Source: Mesorhizobium ciceri WSM4083 (GTDB taxonomy: Bacteria > Pseudomonadota > Alphaproteobacteria > Rhizobiales > Rhizobiaceae). Taken from it: a stretch of 64,000 nt of DNA. Both the position numbers and the translations under genes were made by a program. Under the pieces are notes generated by a model. It had not been told where the DNA came from and did no database searches. It worked only from the letters and a program-made list of their open reading frames with translations. The stretch spans positions 650,478 through 714,477 of the forward strand of contig NZ_JAFG01000005.1 in assembly GCF_000519305.1 (NCBI RefSeq), given 5' to 3'. Of this stretch, positions 30,650-39,558 are shown piece by piece (position 1 is the first letter of the stretch; the number at the start of each line of letters is the position of its first letter).

Positions 30650-31954
30650 GTGAACGCAACCGGTCAGTCCGCAGTATTCGGCAGGCGTAAGGAGCCCCAT
30701 ACGGTCATCATCGCCCGGGGCAACGAGATCAGGCATTTTACGATCCGACCGTGGCTGGCAGCCTTTATCGGCTCGGCGCTGGCCGCCATTGCCATCGGCT
30801 ACCTCATGGCCACCTCCTATCTCGTGCTGCGCGACGATTTGATCGGCGCCACCACGGCGCGTCAGGCGCGCATGCAGCAAGCCTATGAAGATCGCATTTC
30901 GGCGCTTCGCGCCCAGGTCGACCGCATCACCAGCCGGCAGTTGCTCGACCAGCAGCTGATGGAAACCAAGGTCAGCGAACTGCTTGAACGCCAGAGCCAG
31001 CTGAGCCAGCGTCACGGCCGCCTTGGCCCGCTGCTCGAACGCGCCGAGAGCGAAGTCGGCGCAGCGCCGGCCGAAGATCCGGCAGCGGTTACGAAGCCGG
31101 ACAAACGCGCCGAAGTGACCGGCAGCATCCAGGAGCCTGCGCGGAATTATGCGGTCGCCAGCCTGAGCGCCGATCTCGGCGCCGGCGACACAAGGCCGTT
31201 CTCGCTGTGGTCGACCCGCTCCGATCCGCTGCCCAACGATTCAGCCGCCGATCGTGCCGACAAGCTCTTCGTCTCGATCAACCAATCGCTGAGATCCATC
31301 GAGAGCGATCAACTGACCCGCATCAGCACGCTTGCCGACAATGCCTACAAGAGCGCCGATGCCATTACCCAGGCGCTCGAGGCGGCCGGACTGCCCGTCG
31401 ACAGCGACTTCGGCAAGGGCGACAGCGATGTCGGCGGACCGCTGATCCCGGTCGACAGTTCGATGATGTTCGACAGCAAGGTCAAGGAGTTGGACGAAGC
31501 GCTTGATGCCCTCGACCATCTCAAGAAGGAAGCGCGCCAGCTGCCGCTGACCAACCCCGCACCGGGCCGCTCCGTCACCAGCCCGTTCGGCGTGCGCACC
31601 GACCCCATCCTCGGCACCGCGGCACTGCATTCCGGCATGGATTTCAGGGCGCCGATCGGCATGGCCGCCAAGGTCACCGCGCCCGGCACCGTCACCAAGG
31701 CCGGCTGGAACGGCGGCTATGGCCGCATGGTGGAAGTCGACCACGGCAATGGTTTTGCGACACGTTACGGGCATCTCAGCGAGATCGACGTGACCGTCGG
31801 TGAGAAACTGGACGCCGGCGCCGTCATCGGCAAGACCGGCAGCAGCGGCCGCTCGACGGGCCCGCATCTGCACTACGAAGTCCGCCACAATGGCGAAGCG
31901 ATCGATCCCTTGCGCTTCCTCACGGTCGGCAAGAAGGTCGCCCAGTATCTGTAA
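30650..31954 (+). CDS. M23-family murein endopeptidase, membrane-anchored
   Basis: 434 residues from a GTG. A membrane helix lies at about 34-56 (WLAAFIGSALAAIAIGYLM), followed by a coiled coil (about 65-135, ARQARMQQAYEDRISALRAQVD and QLMETKVSELLERQSQL). The C-terminal LytM domain has HSGMDF (His about 326, Asp 330) and HLHYEV (about 406), giving the zinc site. It cleaves peptidoglycan cross-links or, if acting like NlpD/EnvC, activates amidases at division. It stands 150 bases after bcp; this region has a GTTAACCTTAA stretch but no certain promoter. Confidence 0.92.
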   Translation: MNATGQSAVFGRRKEPHTVIIARGNEIRHFTIRPWLAAFIGSALAAIAIGYLMATSYLVLRDDLIGATTARQARMQQAYEDRISALRAQVDRITSRQLLDQQLMETKVSELLERQSQLSQRHGRLGPLLERAESEVGAAPAEDPAAVTKPDKRAEVTGSIQEPARNYAVASLSADLGAGDTRPFSLWSTRSDPLPNDSAADRADKLFVSINQSLRSIESDQLTRISTLADNAYKSADAITQALEAAGLPVDSDFGKGDSDVGGPLIPVDSSMMFDSKVKELDEALDALDHLKKEARQLPLTNPAPGRSVTSPFGVRTDPILGTAALHSGMDFRAPIGMAAKVTAPGTVTKAGWNGGYGRMVEVDHGNGFATRYGHLSEIDVTVGEKLDAGAVIGKTGSSGRSTGPHLHYEVRHNGEAIDPLRFLTVGKKVAQYL

Positions 31955-32003
31955 GCGATCCTGGGCTCCTGCCCCATGCGCCGATGACCATCATGATGGC
32001 TGA

Positions 32004-33233
32004 CTAAGGCGCTTCCATCGACAGAAACGCCGTCGCTGCCGCAACCAGGGTGGCAGCGCCGACCTTCAACGCGGCCTCGTCGACACGAAACCGGGCGTGA
32101 TGGAGCGGAAAGACCGATCCGATCTCCTCGTTGCGGATTCCAAGCCGAAAATAGACCGAAGGACGTTTCTCGCTGTAGTAGCCAAAGTCGTCCGCGATCG
32201 TCCATCCGGGCGTGTTGAGAACATTGTCGGCACCGATGCAGGACTTGGCGCTGGCGGCAATCAGCTCAGTCATCTCGACATCGTTGACGACACCCGGTTC
32301 GCCCTTGCGGATGTCGACCTCGACACGCGCGCCGTGGCTCGTCGCCATACCCTCGGCTATCGCACGAACGCGGTGCCAGGCCCGCTCGCGGGTTGCATCG
32401 CTGCCGCTGCGGATGGTGCCTTTCAACATGACCTTCCCGGCGGTGACATTGTAGGCGTTGCCACCATTGATGGCCGTTACGGAAATCACCAGCGGATCGT
32501 ATGGGTCGATCTCGCGCGACACGATCTTCTGCAATTCGCTCACCAGGGAGCAGGCCACGGCCAACGCATCGACACCTTCATGCGGTTTTGCCGCGTGCGC
32601 GGCCGAGCCGATGACGGCCACATCGAACGTGTCGCAGGCCAGAGTGTAGGGACCGGAGCCGACGGCGATCTTGCCGGACTGCGTGTAGGGATCGACGTGG
32701 ACGCAGATGGCGGCGTCGATATCGTCGAGAAGCCCCTCTTCCACCACCTGCTTGCCGCCCGACGGTTCGTCCTCCTCCGCCGGCTGGAAGATCAGGCGGA
32801 CGGTGCCGCCAAAACTGTCCCGCGACTGGTGAAGATGCGCGGCCACCGCGAAAGCCATCGACGCATGGGCATCGTGACCGCAGGCATGCATCACGCCTGG
32901 ATTCGTCGATGTATAATCGACGCCGGACTCCTCCTCGATCGGCAAGGCATCGATGTCGGCGCGAATGGCGATCTTTCGATTTGACGGCTTGCCGGTGCCG
33001 ACAATATCGACGGCAAGGCCAAAGCCGGCGACGTCGCGAATGTCGGCAATTCCCTGATCCGCCAGCATCTGCCTGAGGTAACGCTGCGTGCCGGCCTCCT
33101 GGTTCGAGATCTCGGGATTGCGGTGCAGATGGCGGCGGACCTCGATCATCCGGTCGAGAATTCCGGCGGCGATATCGGTCGTCACGGTTTTCGCAACACC
33201 ATCCGCCGTGGCAGAGCCCTCAGGATTTGACAT
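32004..33233 (-). CDS. M20-family amidohydrolase / aminoacylase
   Basis: 409 residues. It shows the M20D family pattern: RRHLHRNPEISNQE, ACGHDAHASM with metal-binding residues, LIFQPAEEDEPSGGKQVVEEG and GTIRSGSDATRERAWHRV. Relatives hydrolyse N-acyl amino acids, hippurate or indole-3-acetyl conjugates. It overlaps the upstream M24 gene by 14 bases, so the two form an operon and probably act on the same substrate. Confidence 0.9.
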   Translation of the reverse strand: MSNPEGSATADGVAKTVTTDIAAGILDRMIEVRRHLHRNPEISNQEAGTQRYLRQMLADQGIADIRDVAGFGLAVDIVGTGKPSNRKIAIRADIDALPIEEESGVDYTSTNPGVMHACGHDAHASMAFAVAAHLHQSRDSFGGTVRLIFQPAEEDEPSGGKQVVEEGLLDDIDAAICVHVDPYTQSGKIAVGSGPYTLACDTFDVAVIGSAAHAAKPHEGVDALAVACSLVSELQKIVSREIDPYDPLVISVTAINGGNAYNVTAGKVMLKGTIRSGSDATRERAWHRVRAIAEGMATSHGARVEVDIRKGEPGVVNDVEMTELIAASAKSCIGADNVLNTPGWTIADDFGYYSEKRPSVYFRLGIRNEEIGSVFPLHHARFRVDEAALKVGAATLVAAATAFLSMEAP

Positions 33234-34398
33234 GGATCTCTCGCGGGAACTTCGTCAGGGTCTCATTGCCGGTTTCGGTCACCAGGATGGTCTCGCTGAT
33301 CTCGATGCCCCAGCCATCCATCCACATGCCGAGGATGGAATGCACGACGTTGCCCGGTTCAAGCACTGTCTTGTCGCCCGGCCTGAGGCTGATCGTGTGT
33401 TCGCCCCAATCCGGCGGATAGGCGACGCCGATGGAGTAGCCGATGCGCGATTCCTTCTTCAGTCCGTAGCGCTGGATGACCTTGCGCCAGGCGGCTTCGA
33501 CCGCTTCGGCAGTCGTTCCCGGCCTGACCGCGTCGAGCACCGCGTCCATGCCCTCGATCACCGCTTTTGCCGTGTCGGAAACATTTGTCGGCGTCTTGCC
33601 AAGCTGCATGGTCCTGGCGAGGCCTGCGGCATAGCGGCGGCAGACCCCGGCAAGTTCCAGCGCAATCGTCTCGTTGTCTCCGAACCGCCTGTCGCTCCAC
33701 ATGATGTGCGGCGCCGAGGCATTCTCGCCACCGAGGATCGTCGGCGGAAGCGCGGTGATGTCGCCGGCAAAATCCGGACTGCCCGCGATCTGCGCCGCCT
33801 GGATGGCGGCGATGGCGTCGCATTCGCGAACACCCGGTGCGATCACCTCGAAGGCCCGCGCGACGGCCGCCTCGGCGAGCGTCGATGCCTTGCGCAAATA
33901 GGCGATCTCGGGCGGCGATTTGACCGCGCGGATCCAGTTCACCAGCAGGTCGGCATCGTGCCATTTTGCATTGGGAAGTCCGGCGACAAGCCGGGCGTGC
34001 GCCTTGGGGGAAAAATAATAGGCTTCGAGTTCGATGCCGATACGGCGGCTCCCCCAGCCCCTGGCAACGATCCAGCTCGCGATCCAGTCCATGGGATGAC
34101 GATCGACGCGCTGGACATGGTCTTCCGGAAAGCCGACCACGTTTTCCGGTTTCATCCAGGCGGTCAGAAGACCGCCGGCCGCATCCATGGCGCGCCCGAT
34201 CCAGACCGGCTCGACCTCCTCGATTGGAACCAGCACCACCTGCGGCGTGTAGAACGACCAGCCGTCATAGCCGGTGATGTAATGCTGGTTGGCAACGTCG
34301 TTGACGACAAGGAGCTCAAGACCGCGCTTGGCCATCTCGGTGCGGATCTTGCGAAGCCGCTGTTGGTACTCGTCGCGGGCAAACGGCAATTCGATCAT
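33220..34398 (-). CDS. M24-family metallopeptidase, resembling ectoine hydrolase DoeA/EutD
   Basis: 392 residues. A creatinase-like N-terminal domain is followed by the pita-bread domain. Segments such as ITGYDGWSFYTPQVVLVP, HPMDWIASWIVARGWGSRRIG, SAPHIMWSDRRFG, GYSIGVAYPPDWGEHT and SLRPGDKTVLEPGNVVH closely resemble, as I remember it, ectoine hydrolase (DoeA, EutD). The rest of the ectoine catabolic operon (doeB, doeC/D) is absent; instead an M20 amidohydrolase follows. It could open a cyclic amide with M20 removing an acyl group, or be an unrelated dipeptidase. Confidence 0.8.
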   Translation of the reverse strand: MIELPFARDEYQQRLRKIRTEMAKRGLELLVVNDVANQHYITGYDGWSFYTPQVVLVPIEEVEPVWIGRAMDAAGGLLTAWMKPENVVGFPEDHVQRVDRHPMDWIASWIVARGWGSRRIGIELEAYYFSPKAHARLVAGLPNAKWHDADLLVNWIRAVKSPPEIAYLRKASTLAEAAVARAFEVIAPGVRECDAIAAIQAAQIAGSPDFAGDITALPPTILGGENASAPHIMWSDRRFGDNETIALELAGVCRRYAAGLARTMQLGKTPTNVSDTAKAVIEGMDAVLDAVRPGTTAEAVEAAWRKVIQRYGLKKESRIGYSIGVAYPPDWGEHTISLRPGDKTVLEPGNVVHSILGMWMDGWGIEISETILVTETGNETLTKFPREIHVKS

Positions 34399-34552
34399 CT
34401 TTGCTCCATGCTTTGTCAGATCAACGGTCGCGGGTTTCGTTCACCATTGAAGACGTTTCACCATGGCGGCAATCGGCCAGGACGACGCGTGGGCAGGTCC
34501 TGAACCGAATACGCCCTCCCGGGCCTTCCCCGCGGAAGAGCCTCGCCGCGAA

Positions 34553-34583
34553 TTTATTTTTGAATTCCATTTGACTGAATAAA
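34553..34583. promoter_or_regulatory. AT-rich inverted repeat before the ROK regulator gene
   Basis: TTTATT (34553-34558) and AATAAA (34578-34583) flank 19 bases about 40-70 bases before the ATG. The AT-rich tract stands out from the GC-rich surroundings. Several ROK repressors (NagC, Mlc, XylR) bind TTATT/AATAA-type repeats, so autoregulation is plausible. It probably overlaps the promoter of the operon that starts here. Confidence 0.45.
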
Positions 34584-34623
34584 TAAGCAATGCGAAGCTG
34601 CTCTCTCCTAAGGGGCGCAAGGC

Positions 34624-35790
34624 ATGGCACTGCGGGGGACCAATCAGGAATTCGGGCGGCCGTACAACCGGCGCATCGTGCTTGAGTCCATCCGCCTTCA
34701 CGGCCCGATTGCGCGCGGCGAGATCGCCCGGCGCGTCGGCCTCACCGTCCAGACCGTATCGACCATCGTTCGCGAACTGGAAGATCAGGACTATATCCTG
34801 TCGCTGCGCGAAGAGCCGAAGGGACGCGGCCTGCCGCCGGCGACGTTGCGGATCAACCCCGAGGGCGGCTATGCCGTCGGCATCCACATCACTCCGCTTG
34901 GTATCAGCGCCGCCCTGATCAATCTGAGCGGCGACGTGATCGAGAGCACCTACCGCGAGGCGCCGAACGCGGCGCCGGACCACGCCTTCGAGCTGATCGG
35001 GGCGATGGTGGTGGAATTGACCAGGCTGCGGGCTGGCGGACGGGTGCTGGGCGTCGGCATGGCCCTGCCCGGCCCATTCGACGTGGAGTCCATGAGTTTC
35101 GTGGGGCCAACCACCATGACCGGCTGGAAGGATGTGACGCTGCGCGAACGGCTGGCGGCCTCCACCGGATTGCCGGCCTTCTTTGAAACCGATATGGCTG
35201 CGGCCGCCATGGGCGAGCGCCTCTACGGCCTCGGCGCCCAGTTTTCCGAATATTACTATCTCTATTTCGGCGTCGGCCTTGGCGGCGTCATGGTTCATGA
35301 CGGCAGCGCCTTGCGCGGCGCCTGGGGAAATGCCGGCGAGATCGGACACATTCCCGTCGTTCCCGGCGGCGAGGCTTGCCCGTGCGGCAACAGCGGCTGT
35401 CTCGAAAGATACCTCTCGCTCGAGGCGCTCCGGCGCTGGAACGGCAGCGAGGCCGACTGGGTGGCTGAAGTCGGCCCGATCTTCCACAATGCCGTCGCCA
35501 TCATCGAGAACCTGTTCGACCCCGAGACGGTCATCCTCGGCGGGCTGGCCTCCACCGATCTGCTCGAACGGCTGGCTGGTTCGGCCGGAGGCCTGCACAA
35601 CTCCGTTTCGGCACGAAAGGACCGCACGACGCCCAGGGTTGTGGTTGCGCGCGGCGGACAGCATTCCGTGCTGCGCGGCGCCGCCGCCCTTGCGGTTTCC
35701 GGGGTTCTGTCACCTCGCTTCGGGCAGATGTTCGCGGCCGAACGCGAACGCGAGCGCGACCTTCTCAAGGCCAGGGAGATTGCGGCATGA
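34624..35790 (+). CDS. ROK-family transcriptional regulator
   Basis: 388 residues. A winged helix-turn-helix at about 29-60 (IARGEIARRVGLTVQTVSTIVRELE) precedes a ROK domain with the sugar-binding/zinc motif GEIGHIPVVPGGEACPCGNSGCLERY (about 238-262), which holds three Cys. It should bind a sugar and repress the ABC transporter genes downstream, the first of which overlaps its stop codon by ATGA. The N-terminal DNA-binding region shows that it is a regulator and not a kinase. Confidence 0.92.
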   Translation: MALRGTNQEFGRPYNRRIVLESIRLHGPIARGEIARRVGLTVQTVSTIVRELEDQDYILSLREEPKGRGLPPATLRINPEGGYAVGIHITPLGISAALINLSGDVIESTYREAPNAAPDHAFELIGAMVVELTRLRAGGRVLGVGMALPGPFDVESMSFVGPTTMTGWKDVTLRERLAASTGLPAFFETDMAAAAMGERLYGLGAQFSEYYYLYFGVGLGGVMVHDGSALRGAWGNAGEIGHIPVVPGGEACPCGNSGCLERYLSLEALRRWNGSEADWVAEVGPIFHNAVAIIENLFDPETVILGGLASTDLLERLAGSAGGLHNSVSARKDRTTPRVVVARGGQHSVLRGAAALAVSGVLSPRFGQMFAAERERERDLLKAREIAA

Positions 35791-36551
35791 ACGAACCCCT
35801 GCTGGTGCTCGACAACGTCACCAAGAACTATGGCGCGATCGAAGCGCTCAAGGGGATCAGCTTCTCGATCGGCAAGGGCGAGGTCGTGGCGCTGCTGGGC
35901 GACAACGGCGCCGGCAAATCGACACTGGTGAAGATCATATCGGGCGGACTGGAGCCGACATCGGGCCGCATGCTGTTCGAGGGCAAGGAATTCCTTGCCA
36001 AATCACCGGCCGAGGCCAAGGCGGCCGGCATCGAGACCGTCTACCAGGATCTCTCGCTGTGCACCAATGTCGACGTGGTCGCCAATTTCTTCATGGGCCG
36101 TGAGATCACACGCAAGTTTCTCGGCATTCCCGTGCTCGACGAGCGCGCCATGGAAGCCGTCGTCGGAAATGCGCTGGCCAATGCCGGCACCCGCATTCCC
36201 TCGCTGCGGGCCAATGTCGAGCATCTCTCGGGCGGCCAGCGGCAAGCCATCGAGCTCAACCGCTTCGTGCACTGGGGCGGCAAGCTGGTGCTGCTCGACG
36301 AACCGTTCGCCGCCCTCGGTGTCGAACAGACGCGGCGCGGTCTCGACATGATCCGCCAGGTGGCGAACCAGGGCATCGGCGTCGTCATCATCACCCATAT
36401 CATGCAGCAGGCCTTTCAGGTCGCCGACCGGATCGTGGTGATCCGCCAGGGCGTCGTGGCCGGCGATGTCGCGCGCAATAAAACAAGTCCCGATGCGGTG
36501 ATCAACATGATCACCGGTGAAACGCTTGCCGGTGCCGGACCGACAGGCTGA
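35787..36551 (+). CDS. Sugar ABC transporter ATP-binding protein (FrcA-like, single domain)
   Basis: 254 residues. Walker [10 protein letters not shown] (38-46), signature [13 protein letters not shown], Walker [13 protein letters not shown] and H-loop VIITHIMQQ are present. Unlike RbsA-type ATPases this protein has a single nucleotide-binding domain, like FrcA of rhizobial fructose transport. It works with the binding protein and permease encoded next. The start overlaps the ROK gene by 4 bases. Confidence 0.93.
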   Translation: MNEPLLVLDNVTKNYGAIEALKGISFSIGKGEVVALLGDNGAGKSTLVKIISGGLEPTSGRMLFEGKEFLAKSPAEAKAAGIETVYQDLSLCTNVDVVANFFMGREITRKFLGIPVLDERAMEAVVGNALANAGTRIPSLRANVEHLSGGQRQAIELNRFVHWGGKLVLLDEPFAALGVEQTRRGLDMIRQVANQGIGVVIITHIMQQAFQVADRIVVIRQGVVAGDVARNKTSPDAVINMITGETLAGAGPTG

Positions 36552-36592
36552 GGGACAAAAGAGGGGTCCGGCGTAAAAGAGGAGCGAACGAC

Positions 36593-37633
36593 ATGAAGCG
36601 AATACTTCTTGCTGTCTTCGGTATCCTTGCATTGGCCTTTGCCACGCTCACGCCGGCATTCGCCCAGTCCAAGGGTATCGTCTACTATATGGTGCCGACC
36701 CTGCTGGATGAGTTCCAGACCGGCTCGGTGAGCGCGCTGGAACTGTTCCTGAAGCAGACCGGCTACGAGATGAAGACGCTGAACGCCGACAACAAGACCG
36801 ACGCCCAGCAATCGCAGATGAACGATGTCATCGCGCTGAAGCCGGCGGCCATCATCCTGGCGGCGGTCGACTTCAATGCCCTGAAACCGTCGATCGAGGC
36901 AGCCCGCGCCGCCGGCATCCCGGTGGTCGAGTTCGACCGCCAGATCACCTCGACGCCATCCGACTTCACCTCGGTCGCCGGAACGGTCGAGATCGGCTAC
37001 GTCGCCGCCGACCAGGCCGAGAAGCTGCTGAAAGCCAAGAACGGCTCGGTGAAAGGCAAGGTTCTGCAGGTGCTCGGAGATCCCGGCGATCCCTACACGC
37101 TCGACATCCAGAAGGGCTTTGAAGAGAAGATGAAGGCGTTTCCGGACGTCAAGATCATCTCGCTTCCGGCCATGCAATGGGAAGCCAGCAATGCCGGCAC
37201 AATCGTTGCCGACCAGATGCTGGCGAACCCGGACATCGACCTGATCTTCAGCCATGCCGCGCACCTTTCGGTCGCCGCCGTCGCCTCGCTCGAGGCCGCC
37301 GGCAAAAAGCCGGGCGACGTCATGCTGATGAGCTCGAACGGCGCTCCGGTCGGCCTCGACCTGATCCGCAAGGGTTGGCTCAACGCCGAAATCGAGCAAC
37401 CGCTCTACGCGCAGGCCGCGGCTGTCGCCATGTTCATGGACAAGATCGTCAAGAAGGAAGAGATCAAGCCCGGCGAATACGACGTGCTCGGCCTGAAATC
37501 GACCGTGACCAAGGAAGCCTGGGGCCCGAACATCAAGATCCCCGGCGCCGCCATCACCAAGGAAAACGTCGACAATCCGGCCTTCTGGGGCAACCAGAAG
37601 CCGCCGACGGACACCGTCAAGTCGGTCGAATAG
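36593..37633 (+). CDS. Periplasmic sugar-binding protein (RbsB/XylF class)
   Basis: 346 residues with a Sec signal peptide (MKR, a hydrophobic core, cleavage after AFAQ at about 25). The mature part is a type I periplasmic binding fold: [49 protein letters not shown] and [15 protein letters not shown]. It captures the substrate for the neighbouring ABC transporter. The sugar is not identifiable; relatives bind fructose, ribose, xylose or inositol. A strong hairpin follows the gene (37645-37669). Confidence 0.93.
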   Translation: MKRILLAVFGILALAFATLTPAFAQSKGIVYYMVPTLLDEFQTGSVSALELFLKQTGYEMKTLNADNKTDAQQSQMNDVIALKPAAIILAAVDFNALKPSIEAARAAGIPVVEFDRQITSTPSDFTSVAGTVEIGYVAADQAEKLLKAKNGSVKGKVLQVLGDPGDPYTLDIQKGFEEKMKAFPDVKIISLPAMQWEASNAGTIVADQMLANPDIDLIFSHAAHLSVAAVASLEAAGKKPGDVMLMSSNGAPVGLDLIRKGWLNAEIEQPLYAQAAAVAMFMDKIVKKEEIKPGEYDVLGLKSTVTKEAWGPNIKIPGAAITKENVDNPAFWGNQKPPTDTVKSVE

Positions 37634-37644
37634 TCCTTGAAAGC

Positions 37645-37669
37645 GCTCCGGGCCATAGCGGCCCGGAGC
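37645..37669 (+). terminator. Stem-loop after the binding-protein gene (attenuator or mRNA stabiliser)
   Basis: A perfect 10-bp GC stem (GCTCCGGGCC/GGCCCGGAGC) with loop ATAGC begins 12 bases after the stop codon. No long T run follows. Such elements between binding-protein and permease genes often keep the 5' message stable, giving more binding protein than permease. Confidence 0.7.
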
Positions 37670-37778
37670 CTGCCCTTTCACAACGCCGCGTCCGAAAGGA
37701 TGCCGTGGCGAATTTGAATCCGCGCCTGAGCCCGACGAAATCGAGTTGATTTCGCGGGGGCGCCAACCGGATCAGCCC

Positions 37779-38774
37779 ATGGACCCGCGCACACGCAAAG
37801 CCCTGGAGTTCGTACTCGACAACCTCGTCTGGTTCATGCTGCTGTTCGTGCTGGTGGTCTTCTCCATCTTCGTCCCGAACTATTTCCAGCTCGGCATCTT
37901 CGCCAACATCATCGAGGCGTCGAGCGTGCTCGGCGTCATGTCGATCGGCCTGGCGCTGGTGATCATCGCCGGCCACATGGATCTGTCGGTCGAGTCCGTG
38001 GCAGCACTCAGCGCCATGGCGGTCGGCATCCTGTTTTGCTCGTCGGGCATCGGAATGGGCGTGCAGCTGCATCCGGAGTGGCTGATGGTTCCGGTTTCGC
38101 TGCTCGTTGCGCTGGCCGTCGGCGGCCTTATCGGTGCCTTCAACGGCTATCTGGTGGTCAAGGTCAAGATGAGCGCCTTCATCATCACGCTGGCGTCCTA
38201 CATCTGGGTGCGTGGCCTGGTGTTGGTGATTTCGGGCGGCCGCTCGGCGCAGGACCTGGCGCCGGCCATCCGTTGGTTCGGCATCCAGCGCCTTGTCGGC
38301 TTGCCGCTCACCGCCTGGATCGCGGTCTCTTGCTTCGTCGTCTTTTCTCTGATTATGGCCAAGACGCCGTTCGGCCGGCATCTCGTCATGATCGGTGGCA
38401 ACGAGACGGCAACTTTTCGCGCCGGCATCCGGGTGAACCGCAATCTCATCATCGCCTTCGTGCTAGCCGGCGCCATTGCCGGCCTCGCCGGCTGGCTGCT
38501 GGCCATCCGCACCTCGGGCGCCACCGCCAATCTCGGCGTCGGCCTTTTGTTCAACGCCTTCGCTGCCGTCGTCATCGGCGGCGTCAGCCTGAAAGGCGGC
38601 GTCGGCACCCTGCCTGGCGTCTATGCCGGCGTGCTTTTGCTCTCGGCCATCAACACGGCGATCAATTTGATGGGCCTGCCGGCCAATTTCACCCAGGTTA
38701 TCCATGGCCTGCTGGTGCTGGCCGCGGTGCTGCTCGACGCCTTCAAGCAAACCATTCGCCAAAGACTCGCATGA
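37779..38774 (+). CDS. Sugar ABC transporter permease (RbsC/FrcC class)
   Basis: 331 residues from the ATG at 37779; a TTG at 37746 is possible. There are about 9-10 membrane segments. GHMDLSVESVAALSAM near the N-terminus and NGYLVVKVKMSAFIITLASYIWVRG are typical of the BPD_transp_2 family, as is NAFAAVVIGGVSLKGGVGTLPGVYAGVLLL. It forms the membrane channel with the FrcA-like ATPase. Its stop codon overlaps an ATG of a tiny ORF created by a 17-bp duplication (see 38766-38799). Confidence 0.93.
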   Translation: MDPRTRKALEFVLDNLVWFMLLFVLVVFSIFVPNYFQLGIFANIIEASSVLGVMSIGLALVIIAGHMDLSVESVAALSAMAVGILFCSSGIGMGVQLHPEWLMVPVSLLVALAVGGLIGAFNGYLVVKVKMSAFIITLASYIWVRGLVLVISGGRSAQDLAPAIRWFGIQRLVGLPLTAWIAVSCFVVFSLIMAKTPFGRHLVMIGGNETATFRAGIRVNRNLIIAFVLAGAIAGLAGWLLAIRTSGATANLGVGLLFNAFAAVVIGGVSLKGGVGTLPGVYAGVLLLSAINTAINLMGLPANFTQVIHGLLVLAAVLLDAFKQTIRQRLA

Positions 38775-38799
38775 CAGGACGGCTCGCATGATAGGACGG
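38766..38799 (+). repeat. 17-bp tandem duplication at the permease/SDR junction
   Basis: CTCGCATGACAGGACGG (38766-38782) is followed directly by CTCGCATGATAGGACGG (38783-38799), one mismatch. The duplication creates two ATGA overlaps: the permease stop with a mini-ORF start (38771-38774), and the mini-ORF stop with the SDR start (38788-38791). The mini-ORF encodes MTGRLA. Confidence 0.95.
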
Positions 38800-39558
38800 C
38801 TAAAGGACAAGGTGGCGCTCATCGTCGGCGCCGCCCGCGGCATCGGCAAGGGCATCGCGCTCCGCTTTGCCGAAGAGGGTGCGCGGCTGGTGCTGGCCGA
38901 CACCGAGGTCGAGGCCGGGCAAGCGACCGCTGACGAGTTGGGCGTCCCCTTCATCCGCACCGACATCTCGCAAATGAGCGACGCCGAGGCCGCCGTGGCG
39001 CTGGCGCTGAAGCAGCATGGCCGCCTCGACATCATCGTGCAGAATGCCGGCATCTATCCCTGGCAATTGATCGAGAACACCAGCGCCGACGACTGGGACC
39101 GTGTCATGGCGGTCAATCTGCGCGGCACCTTCAATGCAGCTCGCGCGGCACTGGTGCCGATGAAGGCGCAGCGCTTTGGCCGTATGCTGTTCACCTCCTC
39201 CATCACCGGCCCACACGTCACCAGCCCGGGCCACGGCCACTATTCGGCCAGCAAGGCCGGCATCAACGGCTTCATCCGCTCCGCGGCGCTCGAATTCTCC
39301 GGCTATGGCATCACCGTCAACGGTGTCGAACCCGGCAACATCCTGACCGAAGCCATCGAGCTGCATCGTGGCCCGGCCTTCATCAAGAACATGGAGGACG
39401 CCATCCCGCTCGGCCGGCTCGGCAGCCCGCGCGACGTCGCCAATGCCTTCCTGTTTCTCGCCTCCGAAGATGCCAGCTACATCACCGGCACGACCATCAT
39501 TGTCGATGGCGGCCAACTGCTGCCCGAAGGTAGCAATTTCCGGCTCGTACCGCCGTGA
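38788..39558 (+). CDS. SDR-family oxidoreductase
   Basis: 256 residues from the ATG at 38788. It is a classical short-chain dehydrogenase: VGAARGIGKGIALRFA (NAD(P)-binding), VQNAGIYPW, SSITGPHVTSPGHGHYSASKAG with the Ser-Tyr-Lys triad, VEPGNILTEAI, and the C-terminal ITGTTIIVDGGQLLPE. It likely oxidises the imported sugar or its lactone/polyol product. It is the fifth gene of the ROK-controlled operon; the GNAT gene starts within its last codons. Confidence 0.93.
   Translation: MIGRLKDKVALIVGAARGIGKGIALRFAEEGARLVLADTEVEAGQATADELGVPFIRTDISQMSDAEAAVALALKQHGRLDIIVQNAGIYPWQLIENTSADDWDRVMAVNLRGTFNAARAALVPMKAQRFGRMLFTSSITGPHVTSPGHGHYSASKAGINGFIRSAALEFSGYGITVNGVEPGNILTEAIELHRGPAFIKNMEDAIPLGRLGSPRDVANAFLFLASEDASYITGTTIIVDGGQLLPEGSNFRLVPP

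Noticed and set aside
32004..34398. Complete ectoine degradation operon
   Set aside because: Only the M24 gene resembles that pathway; doeB, doeC, doeD and the usual transporter and regulator are absent.
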